A DNA stretch of 64,000 nucleotides from Xestospongia muta (Eukaryota > Porifera > Demospongiae > Haplosclerida > Petrosiidae): NCBI GenBank assembly GCA_963693285.1, contig OY848917.1:10664192-10728191 (forward strand), read 5' to 3'. Below the pieces are notes generated by a model. The model did not search any database. It had not been told where the DNA came from and saw only the letters and a program-made list of their open reading frames with translations. The position numbers were made by a program, and so were the translations under genes. This document shows, one piece after another, positions 9,707 through 23,115 of the stretch (positions are counted from its first letter, which is position 1; every line of letters begins with the position of its first letter).

Positions 9707-11786
9707 AATTTAGAAAAAGATATTCTGACTTGACTTTGCAAACAAACGAGCCAGTTTTCTACGTATGTTCTGTGGGTACTAGACATGACATTATCAGTCG
9801 TTATTTTGACTTACTGGAAGAAACTCTTATTGCGAAAACTCTCATTGAAAAGCCCTGTAACATCTTCAACATGGATGAAACTGGAATGCCACTTGACCCA
9901 CTAGCACCTAAAGTAGTAGCTAAAAGAGACACTAAACGTCCTGTGGCTACCACAACTGGTGATAAATCAAGAATTACAGTAGCCTCCTGTTGCAATGCAG
10001 CAGGCTATGCCATGCCCCCAATGGTGATATTTCATCAGAAAACTCTCAAACCTGAACTAACAAAAGGAGAAGTACCAAGAACAATGTACAGATTATCAAA
10101 TAATGGATGGATTGATTCTGACCTTTGCATAAGTAGTTCTTCATCATTTCTTAGCTTATACCCCTCCAGTTTGGCCTCTACTACTACTACTAGATGGTCA
10201 TTCCTCTCACTTCAATCCTCTTACCATTGAAAAGGCTGCTCAAGAAGGTGTAATGTTCTGTCTTCCTCCTCACTCTTCCCACAAAACCCAACCATTGGAC
10301 TAAGGGTGCTTTGGTCCATTAAAAAAGTTTTAGAAGCAAGAATGCTATGACTATCTTACAAGAAACCCAGGTAAAATTGTTACACATTTTACTTTTTCAC
10401 AATTATTTTCCCGTGCATGATTTAAAGGAATGTCACAGACCAATATAATGAGTGGTTTTAGCACCACCAGCATATATCCTCTGAATTGTAGTGCATTGTT
10501 ACCAGAGCATCCTCCTAGCTCTCTTTGTCAGAGGTCTGGACTGAATTTTATTCCCCTCTTTACTATTACACGCTGTAGAACTTCAAGGAGAATATCTGAG
10601 ATACATGAAGAACTTCCACTAGAATCTTCACCAGTACCAATGCAAGAGCAACATTCTTGGGATGATTATGATCTACCTTTATGTAGCAAAGACCTTTTTG
10701 TATTTTTATCTGATTAAGAAGTGGATGACCATTTCTCATCAATAGCTAATGATCATGACTCATCTTCTCACTTGTCAACAACACCTACTGAGTTTAGCAA
10801 TTTAGATTATTCTAGTGCACTCTCTAAAGTAATTAAACATTCTGTTCTGCAAGAATTCTTATAAGTGAGGAGAATCGGAGAATATTGATGGAAAAAGAAA
10901 AAGAAAAACTTGAAAAAAAAGGTCTTGAAAGAGGACCAAAAGGAAAAAAGAGAGCTAAAGAAAGCCATAAAATTAAAGGACAAACAAGAAAAACACAAGC
11001 AACCACCTGAAGGAGCACAGAGGATAAAAAGAGGTATTAGTTATAGTGTTATTGTATTATATTCTGATACAAGAGATAATACAGTGAGTAGTGGTGAACA
11101 AACTATAATTGGAGCACAGAGGCTAAAAAGAGGTATTAGTTATAGTGTTATTATATTACAATTATTCAATGTTTTCGTTCTAGGCGATACGAGAGATAAT
11201 ACAGTGAGTAGTGGTGAAAAAACTACAATTGGAACACAGATACTAAAAATAGGTATTAAATATAATAAAATAAGCAAAAGTGTTGGTGTAACATGTAAAG
11301 GTGCATTATGTATTTTGACAATGAAATGTTCTATTGTTGTATAATGGGTGTAGTTGATTGAGCTTTGAAGATAGTCTTGATAGACTTCCTATCTTGCATT
11401 TTTTAGCCTCTAGCATTTTGTGTTCTCCAAAACATTCATGCTTTTCTGTGAAAATTGCTATTTACAAAACAGGATGACTTCTTAATTATTTATTGTCTTG
11501 TTTTATTAGTTAGATGTACATGTAAGCCTTACCTAATGTAGCCTTCAAATTCATGCCGTGTGTTATGTCTCATATTATTTTTATAACTAGTAAATGTATT
11601 TTAACGTAGCATTTATGTTTTTACCACCAGGCTCCAAATGTGAACAAAAATCCAAATGCTACTACATTGGTGTCATGTCAAAAGTGTAATGTTTGTCTGC
11701 ACTGTAGTTGTGTCCCCGTTGCTTATAGCAAAGCAAAATTACCAGATTTCAGATTGTGTGTAATTTGTGTCAATAGTTTTGTATGA
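9244..11786 (+). pseudogene. pogo/Tigger-like DDE transposase, copy B, nearly full length but broken
   Basis: The start is ATG at 9244 (MDSLKARILRNKF), then a short GT-AG intron, then a pipsqueak/CENP-B-like helix-turn-helix (KYKQWDDQRLHKAY, SVRRAAEMYCVPKSTLQDQI). The DDE domain follows: NMDETGMP with the first catalytic Asp near 9870, GDKSRITV, GYAMPPM, and a damaged DDHSSHF region. The tail has the SSPVPMQEQHSWDDYDLPL block, a Lys/Glu-rich stretch, about two 120-bp units (11013-11240) and a PHD-like finger exon at 11631-11786. Breaks include a stop at about 9652, a frameshift near 10140-10250, a stop at 10714 and an 11-base deletion in the finger. Function would have been cut-and-paste transposition; this copy cannot be active. 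Confidence 0.85.
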
Positions 11787-12061
11787 TTAGTAATACATTG
11801 CAATATCCTCAATGAGTTTTCCTGATTAATTTCCATATTACAATAATTTTGGCCAAATGTTTTGCTATTTCATTTATGTCTACATACACTACATAATTAT
11901 TATCATAGTTATTTTTAGTCAGTTCTTCTCCCATGAACAATATTTATAATTAGTTTTGGCTCTTAACTGTGTTTTAGTTAGTTATAGTTATTTTTTTTCC
12001 TATATTATAATTATGTGAGTGTTTTGTTAACGCATATGGTGGGGTAATGTGTTAATCTATT
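11787..12061. repeat. Spacer with inverted-repeat arm left of receptor B
   Basis: Bases 11909-12013 correspond to the arm at 2968-3069 of copy A. Its inverted partner lies at 18196-18277, partly truncated. The sequence then continues to CTATTTATT, where copies A and B diverge. Confidence 0.8.
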
Positions 12062-13800
12062 TATTGATGGCAAGACTCTCAAGTCTTATGAAGAAACTAC
12101 ACAGGGGCACCTTTTGGCAATGGCATGCTTGCTATTGGACTTATACCTCTGATTAAAGAGTTTCTTACCACCTCTGATGTCAAAAAAGTCGAGTATACAG
12201 ACAATTCCACATCTGGTGATTCTATCGCTGGTTTGCATGAGTCATGGAGTGTTCTGAATGAAAATGGTCTTGTTTTAGGCTACTATCCTAATCTTCATAA
12301 GATTTGACTATTGGCCAAGGAGGAATAGCTCAAGACAGCAAGTGTACTCTTTGTATCCACAGACGTTTCTATTACCTCTGATGGTAGAAATGTTCTAGGT
12401 TGTGTAATTGGTAGTGTTTCTTTTATTTTTAAGCAAGCCTCATCTAACATCAATATTTGGATTACAGAGCTAAATACTTTCAAAGATATTACTAAAACTC
12501 ACCCTCAGGCAGCCTACAGCTCTAGTGGTCTTGTTCGTGGCATGTTTAAGAGATTAATTTATTTTTTCAAAACTTGTCATAATATCCAAGATCTCTTATT
12601 GCCCCTGAAGAGTTTATATAATTAAGACTAATTCCTCAGTTGTGAGATATGAATGCTCTAAATCATATCGACAGAGATTTGTTATTCCTTCCAAGTTGTC
12701 TTGGAGGCATGGGTATTATTAATATTAACCTCTGCCATTCATTTTTTGTTCAATATAGAGTGTCTACTATTGTGACACCTTCTTTTGTAGATTTAATGTT
12801 CAGTCAGACAAAGCATTTTCTAATTAAGGTTCAGCTATAACAACAAGACTTGAAGAAGGAGCTGAAAAAAATTACTGCTCATGACTTTCATCATCTTGCT
12901 CATTACCTTTGCAATATGCTACCTATTCCTTGTTATCAGTTTTGCTACTTCAGGAACATGACTTTGACATTCATAAAGTGGCTTTTAAGGATGCAATATG
13001 TTTTTCTTTATAGTTGGCATCCACCCCACCTTCTTGTAAAGTATGTATGTGGGAATTTATTTACAGTAAACCATAATATAAGTTGTCCTTTCAGTGGTCT
13101 TCCAACCCAGAGGTATAATGAAATACATGACTTGACAGACAGATTAGATATTGATGCAAGTAGCATTTGGAGTTGGGCTGAGAAGAGAGCATTTTTTATG
13201 TAAGGGTGTTTAATCCTTTTGCTCATTCCCATTGCAGACTCTCTCTTACAGCTTGCTACAGGATAAATAAACCAGAAAAGAAACAGTCCCACACTCAAAG
13301 AACTAATGTGGTTGAACACAGATGATTTCACTATTGGCATTATTCCAATAGGTATGGTCCCAATTGCCAATACTGTGTGTAAAAAGCACTGCCCTCTATT
13401 ATCTCTATCAAACATAACAAACCTTATAGCAATATAATGAAATGGATTAGAATTAGACTTTCATTCTCTTTGCTTTGGTCTATGACAGTTTGTCTACATG
13501 AAACGAGGTTGTCTACCTTTCATTCAATGAACCAATCTTCATCAACTCAGATGTTGATCTTACCCTCTCTAAGGGTAGGATCACCACTGTTTAAATACTT
13601 ATTTTTATTTTTTATTCATTTATCTTCTATTTACTGCATAGATATTGTTCTCAAAAAAGCATTAAAAATGTTGAATCATACACCTATAAAAGAATTGTTA
13701 TCAACACATAACAGCTCTTCTCAGTGCCAACAAAACCTAGCTTGTCATCCATCATGCAGTGCTGAGAGCAACTTCTCTGCTGCTCTCTCTATGCTCTAAA
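12062..13800 (+). pseudogene. Reverse-transcriptase retroelement relic (C-terminal half)
   Basis: Pieces in several frames give the end of a reverse transcriptase and its downstream region: EETTQGHLLAMA near 12090 (intact families have GTTQGDPLAM), IGLIPLIKEF, YTDN at 12194-12205 in place of the catalytic YADD, GYYPNLHK, then HPQAAYSS, HIDRDLLFLPSCLGGMGI (family pattern DRDLLALPxRLGGLGI), HPPHLLVKYVCG and CPFSGLPTQRYNEIHDLT, and finally FNPFAHSH, IRIRLSFSLLWS. These match a family often found in sponges and cnidarians, perhaps DIRS-like; that assignment is uncertain. Stops, frameshifts and the changed catalytic Asp show it is dead. It is inserted in copy B only. Confidence 0.7.
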
Positions 13801-14021
13801 GCAGCCAGGAAACTAAATCTATCTCTTAAAAGGAGCAGCTTTTGTCCATTTAGGCTAGATATGACAGAAAAGATGTCTTGTTGTGGTTACTAACTAGTTT
13901 TTGAAAGAGTTTGTGTTTCCAAGTCCTCTCATTCATAGCTAGACTAACATTTTATATCATAGTTATATATTTATATATATATAGATATATGCATATCTAT
14001 CTATCTATCTATCCATCTACA

Positions 14022-14057
<36 letters not shown>

Positions 14058-14712
14058 TGTATATGTCAGTCACTGCAATAATAGTACTTTATATATAAAG
14101 ACATCTATTAGTTTATTTTACAGGTACATATTTGACTAAACAGGAAACCCTTCAAATTATGCCACACTAATGTTATGTGTAGGTGATATTTTACCCAATC
14201 TCACCATGTAATATGACAAAGGTCACTACTGTTAGTTGTCATAGTAATGAATAGTATTATGATAGAGGAATGGCATTGCATCTATAATGTAGATGTTTGT
14301 TTGGGAAAGATCAACAATTACATATAATGCAGTAATCAATGCTGATTTCATAAACATAATTTTACAGTATTGTCTACATTTGTAGTTGTAATGATATCTG
14401 ATTTTAGGAGAATAAACCAAAGTATTGTTGTAAACTGTATAAATTTCATTTTGAGTTATTATTTCTGTTAGGCCTTTTTTATTTTATTTCCTGTGAAATC
14501 TTATGTATATATAATATAATGCTCTAAAACCTTTTTAGTTTTAGTTCCGTTAGTTCTGTTGTCAAAACGTTCTGTCCAAGTTTGTTTTCATTGCATACTC
14601 GGCTACAACAAATACGTTCACACATTATAATTATATTTTAAACATCACATTCAATCAAACCTGTGTACTAAATACAACATTTTTTCCATGAATGTAGTTA
14701 CTCTTTTTTTAT
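13801..14712. other. No gene; microsatellites at 13965-14062
   Basis: Contains TA-rich sequence followed by runs of ATCT and GTAT repeats at about 13965-14062. The segment to about 14570 is absent from copy A, so it belongs to the inserted block. Homology with copy A resumes near 14572 (GTCCAAGTTTGTTTTCAT). Confidence 0.7.
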
Positions 14713-17409
14713 TCACTTTATTACTTTAAGATACTGAACTGTTGTCTCATCATCTTTTTTCTCTACAGCAGTGACATATATTGGTGATCCATTGTTGTCA
14801 TTGCTATTATTAACTTCTATATAAACTGGTGCTTGATTGTTATGTTCTTCATTGTCATTATCTCTTAAATGTATATTTTCAACTGTAGTATCACCTCTGT
14901 ATCATAAGAATCAACATTGTGGTTGATAACATTTATAACAAATCAAATACTTACGTTGATGAAAAGTATTGTCCTATACTGTCTCTTTGTGGTTTCATTA
15001 TCTCACTAAAAAGGATGACAAATACATTCTATTATTTTATTGGAAATAATAATCACACTAACTTTGATGGACAGGAAAAAACATATATTTGAAATATTTG
15101 TAAATTGATTTTAGCACTTACAATTTTTCATGATTTCTTCTAGATTTTAACAACCATAAACAACTTATAATGAACACAATGACAGTGATAATATTAGTAA
15201 GAAGTAGAAATCCCACACCAATAGTTGACCCTGAATTGTCTTTTAAACAATAACAGTTTTTTGATTGACAACTTGGAGATGGTTCTACAGCTGTTGTTAT
15301 TTCATTGATTGATAACAATGTTGATGATGTCTCTGTTGAATTAACTGATGATATGATCACTTCATTGACTTATATTGTGAAAGAAATGAAACAAATTTAA
15401 AACCTTGACTTATAGCTTTTGTAATAACTTACCTTCAATGTTGCCAATTAGTAATGTTAATGATGGTTATATAATGAAAGAAATAAGGCAATTTTAAAAG
15501 TATCACTATAAATGGTAATCTTTTTACTTAAAATAATCAATTTTAATTTAATTTGTATCTTACATTAGAAGATTACTATGGAATCTAGAACTCATGTGTG
15601 TTACTCACTGTATAATTTGTTGGTATGTTGTATTAATACAAAGCAACAGATTATACAGTGAGTAATTGACATGAACTTTGTATTCCATAAATATCCATCC
15701 CTGTAAGTATTGAATTACTTGTTAAATAACATATATATACTCTGTTATGTTGGGAATGGACACTAACTCAGTATTATAACTATGGCTAGGAATAGACTAG
15801 AGAGAAACGTTTTTCACCATTCAAAATGCGTTGAAAGTTTGCACATTTAATCAAAAATATTATGGCTGGACATCTAGAAAAGTTGATTACCAGAACTCCC
15901 AAATTAAGCATTTGTGTTCTTCTCATTCCGTCATAAGGCGTACTTGTGCATATAATTAATAAACGTTCACATAAACGTTCTTCAACTCCAAAATTCAGAA
16001 TCTGTCGAAAATGCCTTTAGTAGAAAGTAATATAAATTAAGAAGAAACAACTGCAAGGAACCATGTGAAACATTGAAACTACAACACCACCCCCAAATTA
16101 GGCTGATGACGTTTCATAATTGAATTCCACTAAACCTCAACTGGAACAGGTATATTAATTTCTACAACAATATGAATTATGACATTTGATAGTTACCTGC
16201 ATTGAGTGTAAACACATCACTCCATTCACTTGGAAGTGTATATTCCTCATTTGAATGTGAAACCACAAAGAAACTATAGTTTTGACTCCTACATAAACCA
16301 CTGATGATCAGTTCAGTATAGTTGGTTACTCCTATGTTGAATGTTTTACAATCACAATCAGAAACTCTATAGAACACCTCATAACCATCTATTAATGGAT
16401 TGTTATTTACTGGTGGAGACCATGTCACTAGAACATCAGAGAAATTGAGCCACTTTGCTGTGACATTTACTGGTTTCCTAGTAACTATAATACATTAATG
16501 ATCATTACGTGGTCTTGTGTTTTTGTACATACCTTTAACATATATATCACTGTGAGCAGGATAGGCTTGATCTGTAACATTGTAGTACTTGTTATCAACT
16601 CTAGTGTTAGATATAGAACAATTGTACCATCCTTCATCTTTTGATTGAAATAGAAGCTCTACTAAAATTTTAGTTGGTAATTGATATGAGAGAATAGTCT
16701 GTTCAACATTTGGATAGATCAAAGTATTATTTAGTGTACAATTGATATATGTAGCTGTTCCATTTGTAACATTGAAAGATATCAGGAATGCTGAATCATC
16801 TCTCTTCAATAATAATGTCTTGAATGTAATTTCAGTGATTTTAGGTCCTCCTGAACACATGAATAAACTATTATGGATTGTTAATTTAATTAAACTCACT
16901 GTTTTTTTTATAAGTACTCAGATTATACAGTGCTATCACCAATGTTTGAGTTACATTATACTCATCTGGTATGGTACATCTATAAATACCCTCATCAATA
17001 GCTATACTAAAGTCACGATAATATAGTCCAATCTGTCCTGACATGTGCAAAGAATATAACGGTGATGAGACACTTATTGTAGACACTTGACTACTATTAG
17101 GAAAATACCAAACTCCAATATCAGACTCATTTCTTGTACTTTGACACCACAAGGTATCATTTAATGAATCATTGTTTTGATCATCTTCATAGAAAGGATT
17201 TGCAGGAATCATGGAATTATTTAGATAGGATATATTATTGTATCCTCCATACAATCGCACTCCTTGTATTATAGAAGTATATATATATATAATACATTAA
17301 TATATTTTAAAAACTTACCAGTGTCAGGTAATGGGGGAGGATCATCAGTCTTAGCCAGTAACGGTATTAGTACACCAACTGTAAGACATAAGACAATAGT
17401 TGACATCAT
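14713..17409 (-). CDS. Ig/FN3 single-pass receptor with ITIM-type tail, copy B (7 exons)
   Basis: Predicted exons are 17319-17409, 16900-17262, 16533-16850, 16197-16484, 15122-15368, 14955-15005 and 14713-14896. Splice sites and phases match copy A, and the product is about 513 residues. Signal peptide, two Ig-like domains and the FN3 domain are almost the same as in copy A. The membrane exon is 21 bp longer and strongly different: the stalk reads SSTLLSINEITTAVEPSP and the helix includes GVGFLLLTNIITVIVFIIS. The tail keeps YIEV, PIYVTAV and the C-terminal VQYLKV; exon 6 has lost the YTGQ and YMSP tyrosine motifs, reading GQYFSS. Intactness of both copies suggests both are under selection or the duplication is recent. 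Confidence 0.85.
15601..15665. repeat. 65-bp hairpin in receptor intron 4, copy B
   Basis: Counterpart of 4157-4221, with TTACTCACTGTATAAT at one end, its reverse complement (one mismatch nearby) at the other, and the same central palindrome TTGTATTAATACAA. Confidence 0.85.
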
Positions 17410-18308
17410 AATTCCTTCCAGCCTGTTCGTTTCTAGTCGCAGAGTAATAATTATTCCATAGATGACATGGATGATTGGGTGCTAATATAAACAATATGGT
17501 GTGACATCACTTCCTGTTATGTCTTACCAGAGAGAGTGAATAGACATGGTGAGTAAAAGAATGATTTGCATTTATTTCGTGTAATGTTGCTTTAAATATG
17601 CTATCAAACATGTCATATATATATCTGCTATGTTTTCAATGATCATATGTTAGCTTCCAACAAGTCTGTTTTATTTATGATTAGTGTTGTTTTAGTTAAC
17701 TATAACTAAAACTAAAACTCTTTTAGTTTAGTCTATTTATAATTTCATTATCTAACTATAACTAACTAAAATTAGTGTGATAGATGGTAAAACTAATTAT
17801 GACTGACTAAAATTATTTCCTGAAGAGAGCAAAACTAACTATAACTAACGATAATTAACTTTACCTACCTATAACTCTGCTAGGAAATTGATGCATACAA
17901 AGTTAAACCATAATATAATTAGGTTTTAGTTAATGTAGATAAATAATGAACATTATATGCTAATTTGAAATGTCTAGACAGATCTACAAACTAGTTATTA
18001 TTCAAGGTTTTCTTTTACTAATACATTTATTTCTATATTACCTTCATTCAATTAATTTCGTCTTCCACTAGCACATGCAATAAAGTTTGCTAATTTTAGT
18101 GCAAAGTATAACTTGGTCTATAGTCTATAAGGATGCTGAATAATCTACTAACTTTAGACTGTTTGTTAGGTGATACTACCTATCACTTTATCTACATTAT
18201 TACTAAAATATTTATAATACATGAAAAAAAAAACTATAACTAACTAAAACATTGTTAAGGGCCAAAGCTAACTAAAACTTACTGCAAATATAATATAAAA
18301 ATAATGCA

Positions 18309-18354
<46 letters not shown>

Positions 18355-18489
18355 CATATTATATTAAAATGTTGATAAAAATGCTCTCTAAATATAACAA
18401 TTTGTTTTATATATTACATATATATAAGTAATCAATAAAAAAGCAGTAAAATATGTTGAAAAATAATAAAAAATGATGTAGGTTGATGT
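17410..18489. other. AT-rich upstream region of receptor B, inverted-repeat arm and TA microsatellite
   Basis: Matches 5964-6880 up to about 18290, including the TAACTAAC-type repeats. Bases 18196-18277 are the truncated right inverted-repeat arm. A TA dinucleotide run follows at about 18315-18350, then AT-rich sequence with no gene. Confidence 0.75.
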
Positions 18490-18915
18490 ATTGTGTTTAA
18501 TCCTTTTGTTCATTCCCATTGCGAACTCTTTCTCTCTTACGTCTTGCTACAGAAAAAATGAACAGGAAAGGAGTTCAAAAAGTTCGTTAGATGGAACTAT
18601 TGGCATTTTTCCAGTAGGTATGGTCCCAATTGCCAATACTTTGTGTAAGAAGGACTGCCCTTCCCCCAAACATAACATACCTTATAGCAATGTAATGAAA
18701 TGTATTAGAATTAGACTATCATACTCTTTGCTATGGTTATGATAGTATGTCTACATGATATGATGTTGTCTACCTTTCATTCAATAAACCAATCGTCATT
18801 AAACTCAGACATTGATCATACACTCTCTGAGGGTAGGATCACCAATGTTTAAATACTTATTTTTATTTTTTAGTCATTTATCTTCTATTTACTGGATATA
18901 TGTTGTTCTCAAAAA
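18490..18915 (+). pseudogene. Second fragment of the retroelement C-terminal region
   Basis: Closely resembles 13205-13665. Short readable pieces are FNPFVHSH-like, CYRKNEQER, GTIGIFPVGMVPIAN and IRIRLSYSLLW, interrupted by stops. It directly precedes the satellite array. Either a separate truncated insertion or a duplicate of the end of the copy B insertion. Confidence 0.7.
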
Positions 18916-21073
18916 ACATGAAAATAAACTATGTCATACATCATCACATCAATTGTAATGATTTACTGACAAATATACATTGCACATACTCCCTAAGAAA
19001 ATAGTTTTAGCAATTGGAAAGTGAATAATCAATTTATACAGAATCATTCATAAGAGATTATGACATCAATTGTTATGACTTAGTGACAAACAAGCATTGT
19101 ATATACTTACCAACTAAATAGTTTTAGTCATAACTTTTTACAGAGTCATTCACAAGGAAATAGTGAAATGAGTAATACTAATAACAACAACGACCATGAA
19201 CAATTACAAATAAACTAGTGAAACTATATAAAATACAATATGATATACATTATCACATCAATTGTTATGATTTACAAATATCCATTGCATATACTTACTC
19301 TCTAAATAGTTGTAGTAATTAGAATGTGGTTGATTAGCAATTACAGTGTCATTGATGATGACAAAGAGAAAAATGAAAGTTAACAACAAGATCAACTATT
19401 AATAATTACAAATACACTACTAAAACTGTATCAAATACACTATGTTATACATTATTACTTCAATTGTTTTGATTTAATAACAAATATACATTGCTCATAC
19501 TTACTTTCTAAATAGTTGTGGTAATTGGAAGGTGGGTGATTAGCAATTACAGGATCATTGATGATGGAGAACAAACACAAAAAAGAAAGTTAGTAACAAG
19601 AGCAATCATTACTAATTACCAATAAACTAATAAAACTATACAAAATACATTATGTTATACACTATTATATAAATTGTTATGTTTTATTGACAAATATGCA
19701 TTGCACATACTTGCATTCTATAGTTGTGGTAACTGGAAGGTGGATGATTAGTGATTACAGGATCGTTGATGTATCAAAGAAAAAAAAGTTAACAAAAACA
19801 ATGACAATTAATAATTACAAATAAACAGTGAAACTATATAAAATACACAATGTCCTACATAATCACATGTATTATTATAATTTAATGACAAATATATGTC
19901 GCACATATTCACTTCCTAAATGATGTAGCGATTGGAAAAAAGCTCATCACTTTTTACCGAATCAATCACAAGGAAAAAGAGATAAAATCAATACTAATAA
20001 CAAGAACAACTATAAATACTTATAAATAAACTAGTGGAACAATTTAAAGTGCACTAAGACATACATTATCACATGAATTATGATTTAATGAGAAATATAC
20101 ATTGCACATACTTACTTCCTAAATATTTGTGATAATTGGAAGGTGGATGATTAGTAATTACAAGTTCATTGATGATGACAAAGAGCAAAATAAAAGTTAA
20201 TAACAAGAACAAACATTATTAAAACCAATAAACTTGTAAAATTATATAAAAACACTATGTTTTATATTATTGCATCAATTGTTATGATTTAATGAAAACT
20301 ATACATTCCACATACTTACTAACTAAATAATTGTAGCAATTGGAAAGTGAATCATCACTTTTTACAGAACATTCACAAGGAAAAAATCAAAATTAATAAC
20401 AAGAATGACGATTAACAATTACAAATAAACTAGAAAAACTACATAAAATACACTCTGTAATACATTATCACATCAATTGCTGTGTTTTAAAGAGAAATAT
20501 ACATTGCATATACTTGCTGCCTAAATAGTTGTAGCAATTGCAAAGTGGGTCATCATTTTTTTACAAACTCATTTTCAAAGAAAAAAATCAATATTAATAA
20601 CAAAAATGACCATTAATAATTACAAATAATCTGGTGAAACTATATCAAATACATCATATCCTACATTATCTTATATCATATTAATTGTTATGATTTAATG
20701 ATAAATATATATTGCAGATAGTTATTTCCTAAATATTTGTGGTAATTGGAATGTGGGTCATCACTTTTTACAGTATCATTCAAAAGGAAAAAGAGAAAAA
20801 ATAGAGTTAACAACAAAAATGACCATTAACTATTACAAATAAATGAGTGAAACTACATAACATTTATGTAATTACAGAATCATTGATGACAACAAAGAGA
20901 AAAATGTAAATTATTAACAAGAAGGAACATTAATAGTTACAAATAAAATAGTGAAACTATATAAAAAACAGTATGTTATACATATTGTCACATCAATTGT
21001 TATGATTTAGTGACAAATACACGTTGCACATACTTACTTACTAAGTAACTACAGAGACTATATAAAATACACT

Positions 21074-21134
21074 ATTTGTCATTAAATTATAAATATTTGT
21101 CATTAAATTATAATTTTATAATTTAATGACAAAT
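21074..21134. repeat. Inverted junction inside the satellite
   Basis: The word ATTTGTCATTAAATTATAA occurs twice and is followed at once by its reverse complement, so a piece of one monomer is inverted against its neighbour. Everywhere else the monomers were seen in one direction. Confidence 0.8.
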
Positions 21135-22859
21135 GTAATTTGGACATACTTACTTTCTGAATAGTTGTGGTAATTGGAAGGTGTGTGATTGGTAGTTTCA
21201 GAATCATTGATAAGGACAAAGAGGAAAAAAGTTAATAACAAGAATGACAATTAATATAGCTAGTGAAACTATATAAATATACTATGTTATACAGTATTAC
21301 ATCAATAATTATGATTTAATGACAAACAAACATTCTAAATGCTTACCTACTAAATAGTTGAAACAATTTGAAAGTAGGTCATTACAAAATCATTCACAAG
21401 GAAAAAGAGAAAAATCTATATTAATAACAAGAACAACCATTAGTAATTACAAATAAACAGGTGGAACTATATAAAACACCTATACATTTATCACAATTGT
21501 TATGCTTTAATGAGAAATATCCATTGTATACACTTACTTCCTAAATAGTTGTTATAATTAGAAGATGGGTAATTAGCAATTATAAGATCATTGGTAAAGA
21601 CAAAGAAAGAAATGAAAGTTAATAATAACAAGAACGACCATTAACAATTACAAATAAACTAGTGAAACTATATAAAAATATAATATGGTATAAACTATCA
21701 CATCAACTTTATGATTTAGCGACAAATATACATTGCAATACTTACATTCTAAATAGTTGTGGTAATTGGAAGGTGGGTGATTAGAAAATTACAGGATCAT
21801 TAATGAGGACAAAGAGAAAAATGAAAATAACAACAAGAACAACAATTATTGATTACAAATAAACTACTGAAACTATATAAAATAAATATACTATGTTACA
21901 CATTATCACATCAATTGTTATGATTTAGTGACAAACAAACTTTGCATAAACTTGCGACTAAATAGTTGTAGTAATTGGAGAGTGGGTCATCATGTTTGCA
22001 GAATCATTGACAAGTCATAAGAGAAAATTGAATATTAATAACAACAACATTATTAATAAATACAAATAAACCACTTAACTATAGAACATACATTATGTCA
22101 TAAACTATTTGAAACTCACTATGTTATATATTATCACATCAAATGTTATGGTTTAATGAGAGATATACATTGGACATACTTACTTCCTAAATAGTTGCGG
22201 TAATTGGAACTTGATTAGTAATTACAGGATCATTGATGAGGACAAAGAGAAAAATTAATGTTAATAACAAGACCAACCAATAGTCATTACAAATAAACTA
22301 GTGATGCTATATACAGTTATTAACAAGAACAAACATTAATAATTACATATATAATTTATTGAAACTACATAAAGTACACTATGTTGTACAGTATTATATC
22401 AATTGTTATGATTTAGTAACAAACAAATATTACAAATGCTTACCGATCAAATAGTTGCAGCAATTTTAAAGTGGGTCATTAGTTATTACAGATTCATTCA
22501 CAATGAAAAAATCAATATTAATAACAAGAACAACCATTAATAATTATAAATAAACTAGTGAAACTATATAAAATACACTTTGTTATACATTTATCACATC
22601 AATTTTTATGATTTAATGAGAATATATCCATTGCATATACTTACTTTCTAAATAGTTATGGTAATTGGAAGGTGTGTGATTAGTAATTACAGGATCATTG
22701 ATGATGACAAAGAGAAAAATGAAAGCTAATAACAACGACAACCAATGATAATTACAAATATACTAATGAAAGTATATAAAATACATGTTATGCATTGTTA
22801 CATCAATAATGATTTATGATTTCTTATGATATAATGACAAATACACATAGTACATATCT

Positions 22860-23115
22860 TGTTTCAAAAGTTTGATCTTGATTAATCAATCAACTAGTAA
22901 CAATTGAACAATCTATCAGTATCAATTGTAAAACTCTTTCATACAACTTAATAAAACACAAAGCACAAGCACCACAAGGTTTGGGTTCCTGATTTTGATT
23001 GTAAATTAAAGGACAATATTGATCAATCAATTGATTGAGTAGTAACAATTGCTCGATTGATCAATATACTAATTGAGAAAGTTGTCAGGATTTAGGATCA
23101 AAATTATGAAATAAA
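22860..23115. repeat. Non-satellite insert with GATCAATC inverted words
   Basis: The sequence departs from the satellite consensus after CATATCTTGTTTCAAAA. It contains several facing copies of GATCAATCAA and ACTAGTAACAATTG, for example GATCAATCAATTGATTGAG. A shorter relative stands at about 24812-24945 at a similar place in a monomer. Probably a small mobile element carried along when monomers were duplicated. Confidence 0.6.

Larger units (their letters stand above)
9950..18290. repeat. Segmental duplication, copy B
   Basis: Direct second copy of bases 1-6880. It contains the DDE part of a pogo-like transposase, a shorter 120-bp repeat, a frameshifted PHD-like finger, an extra reverse-transcriptase relic at 12062-13800 that copy A lacks, and an intact receptor gene at 14713-17409. 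Similarity ends near 18290, just before a TA microsatellite. The sequence at 8695-9950, the N-terminal part of the transposase, would correspond to sequence lying before base 1. Confidence 0.9.
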
